Part shown: positions 51,633 to 60,233 of the stretch, in pieces
Position numbering within the stretch: the first letter of the stretch is position 1
How the letters are laid out: every line of letters starts with the position of its first letter
Made by a program: the position numbers and the translations under genes
NCBI GenBank assembly: GCA_965218715.1
Contig: CBDCLY010000002.1
Coordinates: 49,096 to 113,095 of the forward strand
From: CBDCLY01 sp965218715
GTDB lineage: Bacteria > Bacteroidota > Bacteroidia > Flavobacteriales_E > Vicingaceae
DNA: 64,000 bases
Direction of reading: 5' to 3'
The notes under the pieces: generated by a model
Databases searched by the model: none
Seen by the model: the letters and a program-made list of their open reading frames with translations, nothing else
Told to the model about the DNA's origin: nothing

Positions 51633-52314
51633 GCACATTCAATTCTTTTAGCCATTGTAAAACAAGGCTCAACTGCTCTTTCTGATTTAAGTTGCTGTTG
51701 TCTAAAACACGGGCATCTTCAGCTTTTATCAAAGGATTCTCCTTACGGTGAGTATCATTGTAGTCCCGCTTAGCGAGGTTAGATTCAACCTCTTCTAATT
51801 CTATTGCTGTGCCATTAACTTTTAATTCTTCAAATCTTCTTTTGGCCCGGATTGCTGGTTCTGCTGTCATGAAAATTTTGAGCTCAGCCTCCGGAAAAAC
51901 AACACTACCGATATCACGTCCATCAATCACCAAGGACTTAGACTTTCCAGCAATCCTTTGCAAATCAATCATTCGTTTTCTTACTGTTTTAACTTGACTA
52001 AATTCACTGACTATTTCTGAGACCTCTTTCCCGCGTATTTCTTGTTCAACAAGTTCTTCATTCAAATAGGTTTCGGTTTTTTGCAATTGAGGATTAAAAT
52101 TGAATGAAATGTGCACCTCATCAATGGCTGAATTTATCTCCTCTTCGCTCATTTCGAAGACATTCAAACCCATCCTCATGAAGTATAGGCTAAGCGATCG
52201 ATACATTGCTCCTGTATCCATGTAAGAGTAATTTAACTGTTTAGCTAAGGCTTTAGCCAAGGTGCTTTTGCCACAGGAAGAGTAGCCATCTATTGCAATG
52301 ATTATTGCCTTCAT
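51625..52314 (-). CDS. cmk: Cytidylate kinase
   Basis: This enzyme phosphorylates CMP and dCMP. IAIDGYSSCGKSTLAKALAKQ is the P-loop, YMDTGAMYRSLSLYFM the nucleotide-binding block, and VIDGRDIGSVVFPEAELKIFMTA the Cmk signature; KRRFEEL with RDYNDTHRKENPL completes the lid. The 229 residues are the expected length. It lies next to porQ on the same strand, a linkage I recall from other Bacteroidota. Confidence 0.95.
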   Translation of the reverse strand: MKAIIIAIDGYSSCGKSTLAKALAKQLNYSYMDTGAMYRSLSLYFMRMGLNVFEMSEEEINSAIDEVHISFNFNPQLQKTETYLNEELVEQEIRGKEVSEIVSEFSQVKTVRKRMIDLQRIAGKSKSLVIDGRDIGSVVFPEAELKIFMTAEPAIRAKRRFEELKVNGTAIELEEVESNLAKRDYNDTHRKENPLIKAEDARVLDNSNLNQKEQLSLVLQWLKELNVLN

Positions 52315-52347
52315 CAGTCAAATTTACACAATCATTTTACTGAATTT

Positions 52348-53385
52348 TTACAAAAAATCTGAAAGTCGAGTACTTACCGAAAAGGTATTGGTTGCTCCAG
52401 CTTGATGATAGGATGAGCGACCATAAGAAAGGTGAAATTTAGAGACCCGTATTCCAAAACCCCAACTCATTCCTACAATCCCTAACTTTTCATCAATGAG
52501 CAATTCTGTTCTTCTCAAATAATTGTAACCGAAGCGAATATTGAAATTGTCTGAAACTAAAAATTCAGCATTGAAGATAAGATGTCTTGCAAAGTTTTCT
52601 AGAAAACCATCCTCCTTTTTTTCTTCTGAAGATTCGTCTCCCAGAATACTACTTGTTTGTTCCTCATCCGCTGGATTGTCATACAGAAGGTCCCAATTGT
52701 TCAAATTATGAGCAATAACGCTAACTCTCAAGGGTACTTTTGATAAGCGTTTAGAAATTCCAAACTGAATCTCAAAGGGTAACTCGTCTTCACTATCCTC
52801 ATGATAAGTTTGTATTTGCCCCCCCATATTCTTCCCTAACAATGAAAGGCTTAATCCTCTTCGTTCTAAAGAATAATTAATTCCTAAGTCTGCAGCTAGA
52901 CCTAATGACTCGTAATCATATAAAGATGAGTATATGGTTTTTAAGTTGATGCCAACGCTAAAATTTGAATCTAGGGCCCTACCATACCCCGCAATGAAGG
53001 CATATTCCCCGGCAGTAAATGTTCCCAATTCATTCCCGGCAATATCAGTCTCGGTAAATGTGCCATAATCAACATATTTCAATCCTAAACTAAAGGTACC
53101 AAGGCTATCAAAGTGTTTGGTATATGAAGCAAAACCATAGGAAATATCAGCCAAATAATCTACATAAGATAGCGCGAGCTTATTGTTCATCTCTCCATTC
53201 AACAAACTTGGGTTTTCTGCAGCTAGGAATGGGTCATTGTCTTTTACAGTGATCTGATTTCCTCCTAAGGCAGCTACTCTAGCAGAAGAATTAAGGTTGA
53301 GAAAACTGTAGCTTGAATTTCCTCCTAACTGAGCAAAGCCATTTAGGCCAAGGGCCATAAAGAAAAATAGGAGTGTTAATCGCAT
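52348..53385 (-). CDS. porQ: Type IX secretion system protein PorQ
   Basis: A signal peptide ending near NGFAQ and a barrel of about 320 residues match PorQ: YSFLNLNSSARVAALGGNQITVKDNDPFLAAENPSLL at the start, then strands such as GTFSLGLKYVDYGTFTETD and AGEYAFIAGYGRAL. PorQ belongs to the PorV/PorQ outer-membrane family and is part of the T9SS cell-surface machinery that transfers cargo to the surface. It fits the several T9SS sorting domains in this window. It lies 33 bases upstream of cmk. Confidence 0.9.
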   Translation of the reverse strand: MRLTLLFFFMALGLNGFAQLGGNSSYSFLNLNSSARVAALGGNQITVKDNDPFLAAENPSLLNGEMNNKLALSYVDYLADISYGFASYTKHFDSLGTFSLGLKYVDYGTFTETDIAGNELGTFTAGEYAFIAGYGRALDSNFSVGINLKTIYSSLYDYESLGLAADLGINYSLERRGLSLSLLGKNMGGQIQTYHEDSEDELPFEIQFGISKRLSKVPLRVSVIAHNLNNWDLLYDNPADEEQTSSILGDESSEEKKEDGFLENFARHLIFNAEFLVSDNFNIRFGYNYLRRTELLIDEKLGIVGMSWGFGIRVSKFHLSYGRSSYHQAGATNTFSVSTRLSDFL

Positions 53386-53519
53386 TTGAAATATTAAGAA
53401 ACACTAAAGTACCTTAATTATTGCTCAAGAATAAGAATTTTGATGAAGGATAGTTTAATATCAGGAACTTGACAATCTCTTCTTTATAAAAAGCAGTAAC
53501 TTGCAGTAAAATAATTGCC

Positions 53520-54347
53520 ATGAAAATACTCACTTCTACTCTATTCTTCTTGCTATTGTGTTTCAATTTCAACCTTAAATCACAGTGCGTTAGCAACACT
53601 TCTAACATCTACAGTTTCAGCACCAATGGAGTTCAATACGAGCTAATAAAAGAAAACAAGAACTGGACTTCTGCAGCTAGTTGTGCCACAAGTAGAGGAG
53701 GTTTTCTAGCAGAGATAAATAGCGCCACAGAACAAGACTCAATTTATGCAAACTTGCTACAAGCAGGAGTGAACAATTCAAGTACCATTGCTCAAGATGG
53801 CGGTGGAGCTGCCTATGTTTGGATTGGTGGAAATGATATTAGTTCAGAAGGAAGGTGGATTTGGAATGGTGACAATAGCGGAGCAGGTACTCATTTTTGG
53901 CAAGGTGCTCGATCTGGGAATGCCATTGCAGGTTTGTATAACAATTGGGGAAATGAGCCAGATAATTTCAATAACAATCAGGATGGATTAGGTATCGCAC
54001 TTAGCAATTGGCCCTTTGGCACTGCAAGTCAGTGGAATGATGTAAATACTAGCAACTCCCTGTATTATCTTATTGAATTTAGCAGTTCAACTGGCTTATT
54101 AGAAAACAAGAGTAATTCTTTTGAATTGTACCCCAACCCAGTTCAAGACTTCATTTACATTAATGCCACGAAGCGTTATAATGGAAAGAAAAGAGTACGA
54201 ATGGTGGATATTAATGGGAAAGAAATCCTAGAAAAAGCCCTTGAGCCTAGCCTTGATGTTAGTGAAATTAGAAGTGGTACTTATTACTTACAAATTACCG
54301 GGAAAGAAGGAGTAATTTTTGAAGAATCCATAATCATCCAGCACTAA
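53520..54347 (+). CDS. C-type-lectin-domain T9SS cargo protein
   Basis: A signal peptide leads to a C-type lectin domain (about residues 30-190) with paired cysteines near the start, the carbohydrate-site segment NNWGNEPDNFNNNQD (an EPN-like motif) and the calcium-binding QWNDV. The last 80 residues form a T9SS sorting domain (LYPNPVQDFIYIN and GTYYLQITGK). It should be exposed at the surface or released, and may bind sugars in a calcium-dependent way. It diverges from porQ, its likely export machinery, and is the second lectin in the window after the one nested in the giant protein. Confidence 0.88.
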   Translation: MKILTSTLFFLLLCFNFNLKSQCVSNTSNIYSFSTNGVQYELIKENKNWTSAASCATSRGGFLAEINSATEQDSIYANLLQAGVNNSSTIAQDGGGAAYVWIGGNDISSEGRWIWNGDNSGAGTHFWQGARSGNAIAGLYNNWGNEPDNFNNNQDGLGIALSNWPFGTASQWNDVNTSNSLYYLIEFSSSTGLLENKSNSFELYPNPVQDFIYINATKRYNGKKRVRMVDINGKEILEKALEPSLDVSEIRSGTYYLQITGKEGVIFEESIIIQH

Positions 54348-54352
54348 AAAGC

Positions 54353-54730
54353 ATGAAGGACCTGATTGAAATAAAACAGTTCTTAATTGATTGCATCAAA
54401 AAGCATCAAGTTGTTTTGCAATTTGATGAAAAAGAAAATCAATTGGAAGCCAAAGGAACTTTACCAGCCATGCAAGGAAAACAAAAAGTGGACGGCTTTT
54501 ACTTTGCGAGCATAGTGCCTAAACCTAAAGATGTTCGTTTGTATTTTTTTCCTCTGTATACTCATGCCGATCAATTTAAATCAAAATTATCTGCACCATT
54601 GGCGAAGATGTTGAAGGGAAAGACCTGTTTTCATTTGAAGAACCTGGACCCAGAAGTTCAAAAGGAGATTCAAGAAATGATAGACAATGGAATAAAAAGC
54701 TATCAAAAAGATGGATTATTGAAAGCTTAA
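54353..54730 (+). CDS. Hypothetical protein, possible DUF1801-like fold
   Basis: This 125-residue cytoplasmic protein has an N-terminal helical segment, a beta strand (VDGFYFASIVPKPKDVRLYFFPLYTHAD) and a C-terminal KMLKGKTCFHLKNLDPEVQKEIQEMI helix. The pattern of a central sheet followed by Gly-Lys-x-C-F and a helix resembles DUF1801/YdhG proteins, but I am not certain. It lies 5 bases after the lectin gene and 34 before the sterol-desaturase gene, so it may be co-transcribed with both. Confidence 0.6.
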   Translation: MKDLIEIKQFLIDCIKKHQVVLQFDEKENQLEAKGTLPAMQGKQKVDGFYFASIVPKPKDVRLYFFPLYTHADQFKSKLSAPLAKMLKGKTCFHLKNLDPEVQKEIQEMIDNGIKSYQKDGLLKA

Positions 54731-54764
54731 AGAACAAGAGCAGCCCTTAATTGTTTAATAGGAA

Positions 54765-55628
54765 ATGACCTTTATTGAATCCTTACAAAATTCTTTTAAT
54801 TGGCTAATCGCCAATGTATTCTTCATGGTTCCCTGGTATCAAAATTACTTTTGGGGATTAATTCTAATCAGTTTAATTGTTTGGACCTTAGAGATTCTCT
54901 TTCCTTGGAGGAAAAATCAAGGCATCATTAGAAAGGATTTTTTCCTAGATCTGGCCTATATGTTTTTTAATTTCTTTGTTTTCTCCATTGCAATAAGTGG
55001 AGTCTATGATTTAATTGAACATGCCTTTTCAAGCCTTGGAATACAGAAATCAAGTTTGCAAATCATACAATTAGAAAACTATTCGAACCTTAGTCAACTT
55101 ATTATTTTCTTCATTTTATTGGATTTTTTCCAATGGATCACCCATGTAGCTTTGCATCGCTTCAATTTCCTTTGGCAATTCCATAAGGTGCATCATTCTG
55201 TTGAAGAAATGGGATTTGCAGCTCACCTTCGCTACCATTGGATGGAAAACATCTTTTACAAACCTTTAAAAACAATTGGATTGATGCTTTTGGGTGGCTT
55301 TGAACCAGAACAAGCCTATGTTGTTCATTTTGTTGCCATAACTATTGGGCATTTAAATCATGCAAACCTTAAGCTGAGTTACGGTCCTTTGAAATATTTA
55401 ATCAATAATCCGGTCATGCACCTTTACCATCATGCCTATCATCTTCCTAAAGAAAAACGGCATGGTGTAAATTTTGGTTTAAGCTTAAGCATTTGGGATT
55501 ATTTGTTTAGAAGTAATTACATTCCAAAAGTTAATCCCGACGAAAGGTTAGGTTTTGAAGGAATGGAAGAATTCCCAAAAGGATTCCTTGCCCAGAACTT
55601 GTTTGGTTTCTTTAAAAAGAAGAAATAA
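54765..55628 (+). CDS. Sterol desaturase / fatty-acid hydroxylase family membrane protein
   Basis: Several hydrophobic segments (about 20-40, 55-75, 95-115) surround the di-iron histidine clusters of this superfamily: HVALHRFNFLWQFHKVHH, HLRYHW, HLNHANL and HLYHHAYHL. The 287 residues fit. Members hydroxylate or desaturate lipids at the inner membrane; in Bacteroidota they may act on carotenoids, ornithine lipids or sphingolipids, and the substrate here is unknown. The C-terminus is Lys-rich. Confidence 0.88.
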   Translation: MTFIESLQNSFNWLIANVFFMVPWYQNYFWGLILISLIVWTLEILFPWRKNQGIIRKDFFLDLAYMFFNFFVFSIAISGVYDLIEHAFSSLGIQKSSLQIIQLENYSNLSQLIIFFILLDFFQWITHVALHRFNFLWQFHKVHHSVEEMGFAAHLRYHWMENIFYKPLKTIGLMLLGGFEPEQAYVVHFVAITIGHLNHANLKLSYGPLKYLINNPVMHLYHHAYHLPKEKRHGVNFGLSLSIWDYLFRSNYIPKVNPDERLGFEGMEEFPKGFLAQNLFGFFKKKK

Positions 55629-55634
55629 GTTAAA

Positions 55635-57047
55635 CTATGCCTGCTGACTTGGACAAACAAAGTCTGTTATTGGCATCCCCAATTCCTTAATGGCATTGTA
55701 ACCCCCTTCCACATTGATTAGGTTGTGGATTCCTCTTTTCTTTAGGATTGAGCCTGCTATCACGCTACGATAACCACCAAGGCAGTGCAAATAGAAATTG
55801 TCTTTCTCGGGAAATTCTGTCAGGTGCTTATTGATAAAATCAAGGGGACTGGTATTGGCATCCTCTAAATGATCTGCCGAATATTCTCCTGGCTTTCTGA
55901 CATCAAATACCATTGGTTTTTCTGAATCCCATATTGCTTTGAACTCCTCAGGACTGATGCTTTCCATCTGTTCAATTTCCTTGCTTTCAGCTTTCCAAGC
56001 ATTAAATCCACCTTTTAAATAACCCAAGGTTTGATCAAAACCAACTCTTGACAATCTGGTAATGGCTTCTTCTACTCTATCCTCTGGAGCTACAAGCAAA
56101 ATATTTTGCTTTACGTCTGCAATTAAGGCTCCTACCCAAGGCGCAAATCCGCCATCTATTCCAATAAAAATTGAACCAGGTATAAAGCCTTTTACAAATT
56201 CATCCTGATGTCTAACATCTAATATAATGGCTCCAGTTTCATTGGCTGCTGCTTCAAACGCATTTGGGCTAAGCGCTCTTGAACCTCTTTCTAAAATGTT
56301 CTCTATGTCTTCATAACCTTCCTTATTCATCTTCACGTTCAATGGAAAGTACTGAGGTGGAGGCAACAAACCATCGGTCAATTCTTTGATAAATTCCTCT
56401 TTGCTCATGTCTGCTCTCAATGCATAATTCATGCTCTTTTGATTTCCTAAGGTATCAACAGTTTCTTTCATCATGTTTTTACCACAAGCTGATCCAGCTC
56501 CATGAGCAGGATAAACGATGACATCATCTGCTAGAGGCATGATTTTATTTCGCAAACTATCATAGAGCATTCCGGCTAAATCTTCCTGACTAAGACTGTC
56601 TACTTTCTGCGCTAAATCTGGCCGCCCAACATCACCAAGAAACAAGGTGTCTCCTGTAAATATTGCATGATCTTTCCCTGCTTCGTCTTTTAATAAATAA
56701 GTGGAACTCTCTAAAGTATGTCCTGGTGTATGAAGAACGATGATGCTGATTTTTCCCAATTTAAATTCTTCTTGATCTTCAGCAATTTTCACTTCAAAAC
56801 TTGGATTGGCATTGGGGCCAAAAACAATTTGAGCTCCAGTTGCTTTTGCAAGGCTAATATGGCCACTGACAAAATCTGCGTGAAAATGAGTTTCAAAAAT
56901 GTATTTAACTTTTGCATTGTCTTTTGTTACTCTTTCTAAATAAGGCTTCACCTCTCGTAAAGGATCAATAATCGCAACCTCTCCTTCACTCTCTATATAA
57001 TAAGCTCCTTGAGCCAAGCATCCAGTATAAATCTGTTCAATTTTCAT
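55635..57047 (-). CDS. Metallo-beta-lactamase fold protein fused to two rhodanese domains
   Basis: An MBL domain with THFHADFVSGHISL and HTPGHT/GDTLFLGDVGRPDL matches persulfide dioxygenases (ETHE1-like). Two rhodanese domains follow. The second has the active Cys in LHCLGGYRS, while the first (around LLVAPEDR) lacks it. The 470-residue protein should oxidise persulfides or transfer sulfur. The ATG at 57047 is preferred over a TTG at 57053. It follows the TauE/SafE exporter gene on the same strand, suggesting a sulfide-to-sulfite pathway in which the exporter removes the product. Confidence 0.88.
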   Translation of the reverse strand: MKIEQIYTGCLAQGAYYIESEGEVAIIDPLREVKPYLERVTKDNAKVKYIFETHFHADFVSGHISLAKATGAQIVFGPNANPSFEVKIAEDQEEFKLGKISIIVLHTPGHTLESSTYLLKDEAGKDHAIFTGDTLFLGDVGRPDLAQKVDSLSQEDLAGMLYDSLRNKIMPLADDVIVYPAHGAGSACGKNMMKETVDTLGNQKSMNYALRADMSKEEFIKELTDGLLPPPQYFPLNVKMNKEGYEDIENILERGSRALSPNAFEAAANETGAIILDVRHQDEFVKGFIPGSIFIGIDGGFAPWVGALIADVKQNILLVAPEDRVEEAITRLSRVGFDQTLGYLKGGFNAWKAESKEIEQMESISPEEFKAIWDSEKPMVFDVRKPGEYSADHLEDANTSPLDFINKHLTEFPEKDNFYLHCLGGYRSVIAGSILKKRGIHNLINVEGGYNAIKELGMPITDFVCPSQQA

Positions 57048-57111
57048 CCGCAATTTTTTTTCAAATTTAGTCTAAATTTTAGGCATTTTTTACTTCACAG
57101 CCGACGTTCCC

Positions 57112-57912
57112 TTAGGCCAATTCTTTCCAAAGGATATAAAATGCCATCATCAAAACAAAAACAGCAAAGCCTTTTTTCAATTTTTTCCCGCTGATGAAAT
57201 TGCTTAAGTAAGTTCCAATAAGGATTCCCAAAATGGATAAACCAGTAAAACTTAATAGCAAGTTCCAGTTCATTTCTGTTTGTCCGATATCGCCCAAAAA
57301 ACCAATCAATGACTTTACACTAATAATTAATAATGAAGTTGCAACTGCTTCCTTCATGGGCAACTTGGCAAGTAGCACTAAAGCTGGAATGATTAAAAAA
57401 CCACCTCCTGCTCCAACAATTCCTGTTAAGACTCCTACAAGGGCTCCTTCAATCATTATTAAAGGATAATTAAGATTCTGTCCTTTTAATTCTGAATTCG
57501 ACGATTCTTTCCTTTTCCGCATCATGGAAATTGCGGCAGCAAGCATAATCACCGCAAACAGCAACATGATTCCTGTATTCTTATCCAATACAAAGAAATT
57601 TGTATTGATGATTTCATTAGGTATCGCAGGCAAGATAAATCTTCGAGCCACAAAAACAGCAATGAAGGCAGGAATAGAAAATAAGACGGCAACTTTTATG
57701 TTTACAATGCCCTTAGAAAGGTTTTTAATCGTCCCAACTAGTGAGGTTGTTCCTACAACAAATAAAGAATATGCAGTAGCTGCAATGGGATTAATTCCTA
57801 GAAGATATACCAATACTGGAACGGTTAAAATTGAACCACCGCCACCGATCAATCCCAATACGATTCCGATGAATAATGCTCCAATCCAAGCCAAAATTTC
57901 AATTCCTGTCAT
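57112..57912 (-). CDS. TauE/SafE family sulfite (anion) exporter
   Basis: About eight hydrophobic segments spread through 266 residues. The two repeat halves start ILAWIGALFIGIVLGLIGGGGSILTVPVL and MIEGALVGVLTGIVGAGGGFLIIPALVL, whose glycine-rich turns are diagnostic for TauE/SafE. It is an inner-membrane exporter of sulfite, sulfoacetate or other anions. It lies 64 bases upstream of the MBL-rhodanese gene, which supports sulfur-oxidation products as its cargo. Confidence 0.9.
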   Translation of the reverse strand: MTGIEILAWIGALFIGIVLGLIGGGGSILTVPVLVYLLGINPIAATAYSLFVVGTTSLVGTIKNLSKGIVNIKVAVLFSIPAFIAVFVARRFILPAIPNEIINTNFFVLDKNTGIMLLFAVIMLAAAISMMRKRKESSNSELKGQNLNYPLIMIEGALVGVLTGIVGAGGGFLIIPALVLLAKLPMKEAVATSLLIISVKSLIGFLGDIGQTEMNWNLLLSFTGLSILGILIGTYLSNFISGKKLKKGFAVFVLMMAFYILWKELA

Positions 57913-57927
57913 AGCTAAATATTAACA

Positions 57928-57935
57928 CAAAAGTA
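57928..57935 (-). promoter_or_regulatory. Putative -7 element for the TauE/SafE-MBL unit
   Basis: On the minus strand TACTTTTG (57935-57928) matches TAnnTTTG exactly and lies 15 bases upstream of the exporter ATG. A -33 TTG is not evident at the right distance. Confidence 0.4.
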
Positions 57936-58026
57936 AGGTTTCAAGAAAGCACCTTTGAAAAAAGGAAAAGATAGGTTTTAAAATCAAGCTTTGTCACCCT
58001 ATTTAGGCCTATGTATAGCGATTCAA

Positions 58027-59226
58027 TTATTCAATATCTAGGGTGAGTTTGAAGCGAAGCAAACGGCCATTTCCAGCATCGGCAACATACAATACCTCAT
58101 CTTTAAATGCAACACCCATGGGCTCATTGAAATTATTTGGACCTTGCCCTGTTCCCCCAAATGAGGTTTTTACAAATTTAGTTTCTCCTGAAGCAGGTGG
58201 GGGTTGAACGCCTTCCAACCCAGTTGCTGTAAACTGATATAAAGAATCTTTGAGTTTGTCTACAACAAATATATAATTGCTTCCACCACCTGCGAATTCA
58301 ATTCCACTAGGTTCAGAAAAGCGATAGGGTTCGGTAATGAAATTATCAGCCAAGCTAGTGTCGTTGCTCCAATCAATCTTAGGTAGATAGATACTTCCAT
58401 CTTCTGAGGATTGATTTTCAATGTATTGCACTTTCAAAACTGCATTATCATCCATAGAGGTATACACAAAGTCTCCCCTTAAATCTACACTCAACTGTGG
58501 TGGTTTTGCTAGTGTGCTAATGGCAAAAGGCTGCTTAAAATAATTATTAAAAATTCCTCCTTGGGCATTGGAAACAATTACTGGAGTAACATAAACATCA
58601 TCTCTGTTAAAAAATAAGATGGCATCATCTGGTCCACCTGCTTGGTTGGGATCATTGTTTGGACCAGAGCGCGTTACATAATAGGTATTATCACCTAAGA
58701 CACTCACTCGGTTAAAGAACACTTGCTCATCCCTACTGATAGAACTTGATTTGAAATAGAAGGGATGCATAATGGAATTCACTATCTGAGCATATTGCAA
58801 TCCATAACCTGCATCTTGAGTTAAATCTAAGCGATACAAGCAAGATCTATCCACAATTTTTCCTGTTGGGGTGGTATCTCTTTTAGTTCCAATAACCAAT
58901 AAATCTAAACTCCGGTCTTGTGCAATTCCTTTAGCTCCTTGAATTCTCATTCTAGCCAACTCTCTCCCACTCTCATCCAGAGCGATAATTTCTTCACTGC
59001 CTGCATCAACAACATAAATCAATTCATCAAATCCTGCGATTACATCAGTTGGGTAAACGAATTGATTCAATATGGGTTGCACTGGAACGTAAGCTACCTC
59101 TCTATAAGATTGCTGCGGAACTTCAATGAATGACAAGTCAGTTTCTTCGCCTAGGTAATTTTCACAGGCACTTAGGGCCGATAAAACAAATAGAAGAGTC
59201 AATATTTTAAAAAATCTATTTCTCAT
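58027..59226 (-). CDS. NHL-type beta-propeller lipoprotein
   Basis: A lipoprotein signal with lipobox SAC in LSALSACENYLG is followed by a six-bladed-type propeller: PTDVIAGFDELIYVVDAGSEEIIALDESG, PSGIEFAGGGSNYIFVVDK and EPMGVAFKDEVLYVADAGNGRLLRFKL are the recognisable NHL-like strands. The 399-residue protein is likely anchored at the outer membrane. It is the last gene of the operon at 58-64 kb and overlaps the PorV-like gene by 11 bases, which suggests that it works with the outer-membrane proteins encoded upstream. The molecular role is unknown. Confidence 0.78.
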   Translation of the reverse strand: MRNRFFKILTLLFVLSALSACENYLGEETDLSFIEVPQQSYREVAYVPVQPILNQFVYPTDVIAGFDELIYVVDAGSEEIIALDESGRELARMRIQGAKGIAQDRSLDLLVIGTKRDTTPTGKIVDRSCLYRLDLTQDAGYGLQYAQIVNSIMHPFYFKSSSISRDEQVFFNRVSVLGDNTYYVTRSGPNNDPNQAGGPDDAILFFNRDDVYVTPVIVSNAQGGIFNNYFKQPFAISTLAKPPQLSVDLRGDFVYTSMDDNAVLKVQYIENQSSEDGSIYLPKIDWSNDTSLADNFITEPYRFSEPSGIEFAGGGSNYIFVVDKLKDSLYQFTATGLEGVQPPPASGETKFVKTSFGGTGQGPNNFNEPMGVAFKDEVLYVADAGNGRLLRFKLTLDIE

Positions 59227-60233
59227 CTCTCCCCTTATTATTGAAACTTACTGAAACCCCTACATTGTGTCTTAAGCCGAGGAATTCAGTTGGATTTACA
59301 CCATAACTAATGCTTAGTGGATGTGCGCCTGTTCGATGTCGAATTGCAAACCCAAAGCTAGGATATGCTTGTCCTTCAACGTTCACTTTAATGCCTGTTC
59401 TCAAGTAAAGCATTTGATGATAATTGTACTCAAAACCCAATCGGTAATTCTCTGCGTTATCGGTTGGATGATTCAACTGGGCCGCAATTAATAAGGATTG
59501 TTTTTCCTTTTTCCAAGGGACGATAGATGCACCTATACTAAATACAGTTGGAATAGAATATTCGTCTGGTTCAATTGGATCTGGTCGATTGTAATCACTT
59601 GGCAAATCTTCTCCTTCTAAGGATGAACTTCCACCAAAATTCTGTACCAAAACTGCAAATTTTAAATCTTTGAAATCTGTGTAGTACAAGAAGCTTAAAT
59701 CTGCAGAAACCGTTGAATTGCTGTAAGTATCTATTGTTTCATTGATGTATTTTAAACTAATTCCAGCCGAGAACATGTCGGAGAGCTTTTGAGCATATGT
59801 TCCTGCTACGGCCAAGTTTTTGAACGTAAAATTTTTCTCCTGTTCCATTGGGTTGGAATTCTGTTCTAACTTTCATCGGTCCTGAGTTGAGAATGTTCAG
59901 GGATAAACCAAAGGCAGATAATTTGTTCTTTCTTGGGGCAATCATCGAAACAAAAGATTGCTGCACTCCTGCTCCTAAAGAAAGGTTACTCAAGCTGATA
60001 TTGAATGACTCTACATCTGTAATGGCAGCTGGGTTGGTATGAATAGAAAAACCGTCCCCAGACAAAGCTACACTTGCTCCTGAAAGAGCTGATGATCTTG
60101 GGTTAATGTCGTTTTTGAGAAAAGACAAAGTAGACAAACCTGCTCTTTGTGAACCAAAATTAGGAATGAGTTGTGCCTTTGCAAACAAACTAATTAGCAT
60201 TATGCCAAGTGCTATGTAAATGCCTTTCTTCAT
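59216..60233 (-). pseudogene. PorV-like outer-membrane protein, frameshifted
   Basis: The first frame begins MKKGIYIALGIMLISLFAKAQ and has the PorV/PorQ hallmark INPRSSALSGASVALSGDGFSIHTNPAAI, but departs after NGTGEK. The next frame continues the barrel (FTFKNLAVAGTYAQKLSDMFSAGISLKY) to the stop at 59216-59218. Removing one base from the A5/T4 run at 59828-59836 joins them into 338 codons (1018 bases minus 1 is divisible by 3). In the T9SS, PorV is an outer-membrane protein that carries cargo to the sortase PorU. The ATG overlaps the TonB receptor stop (TAATG). The break may be a sequence error, a recent lesion or a real pseudogene. Confidence 0.8.
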
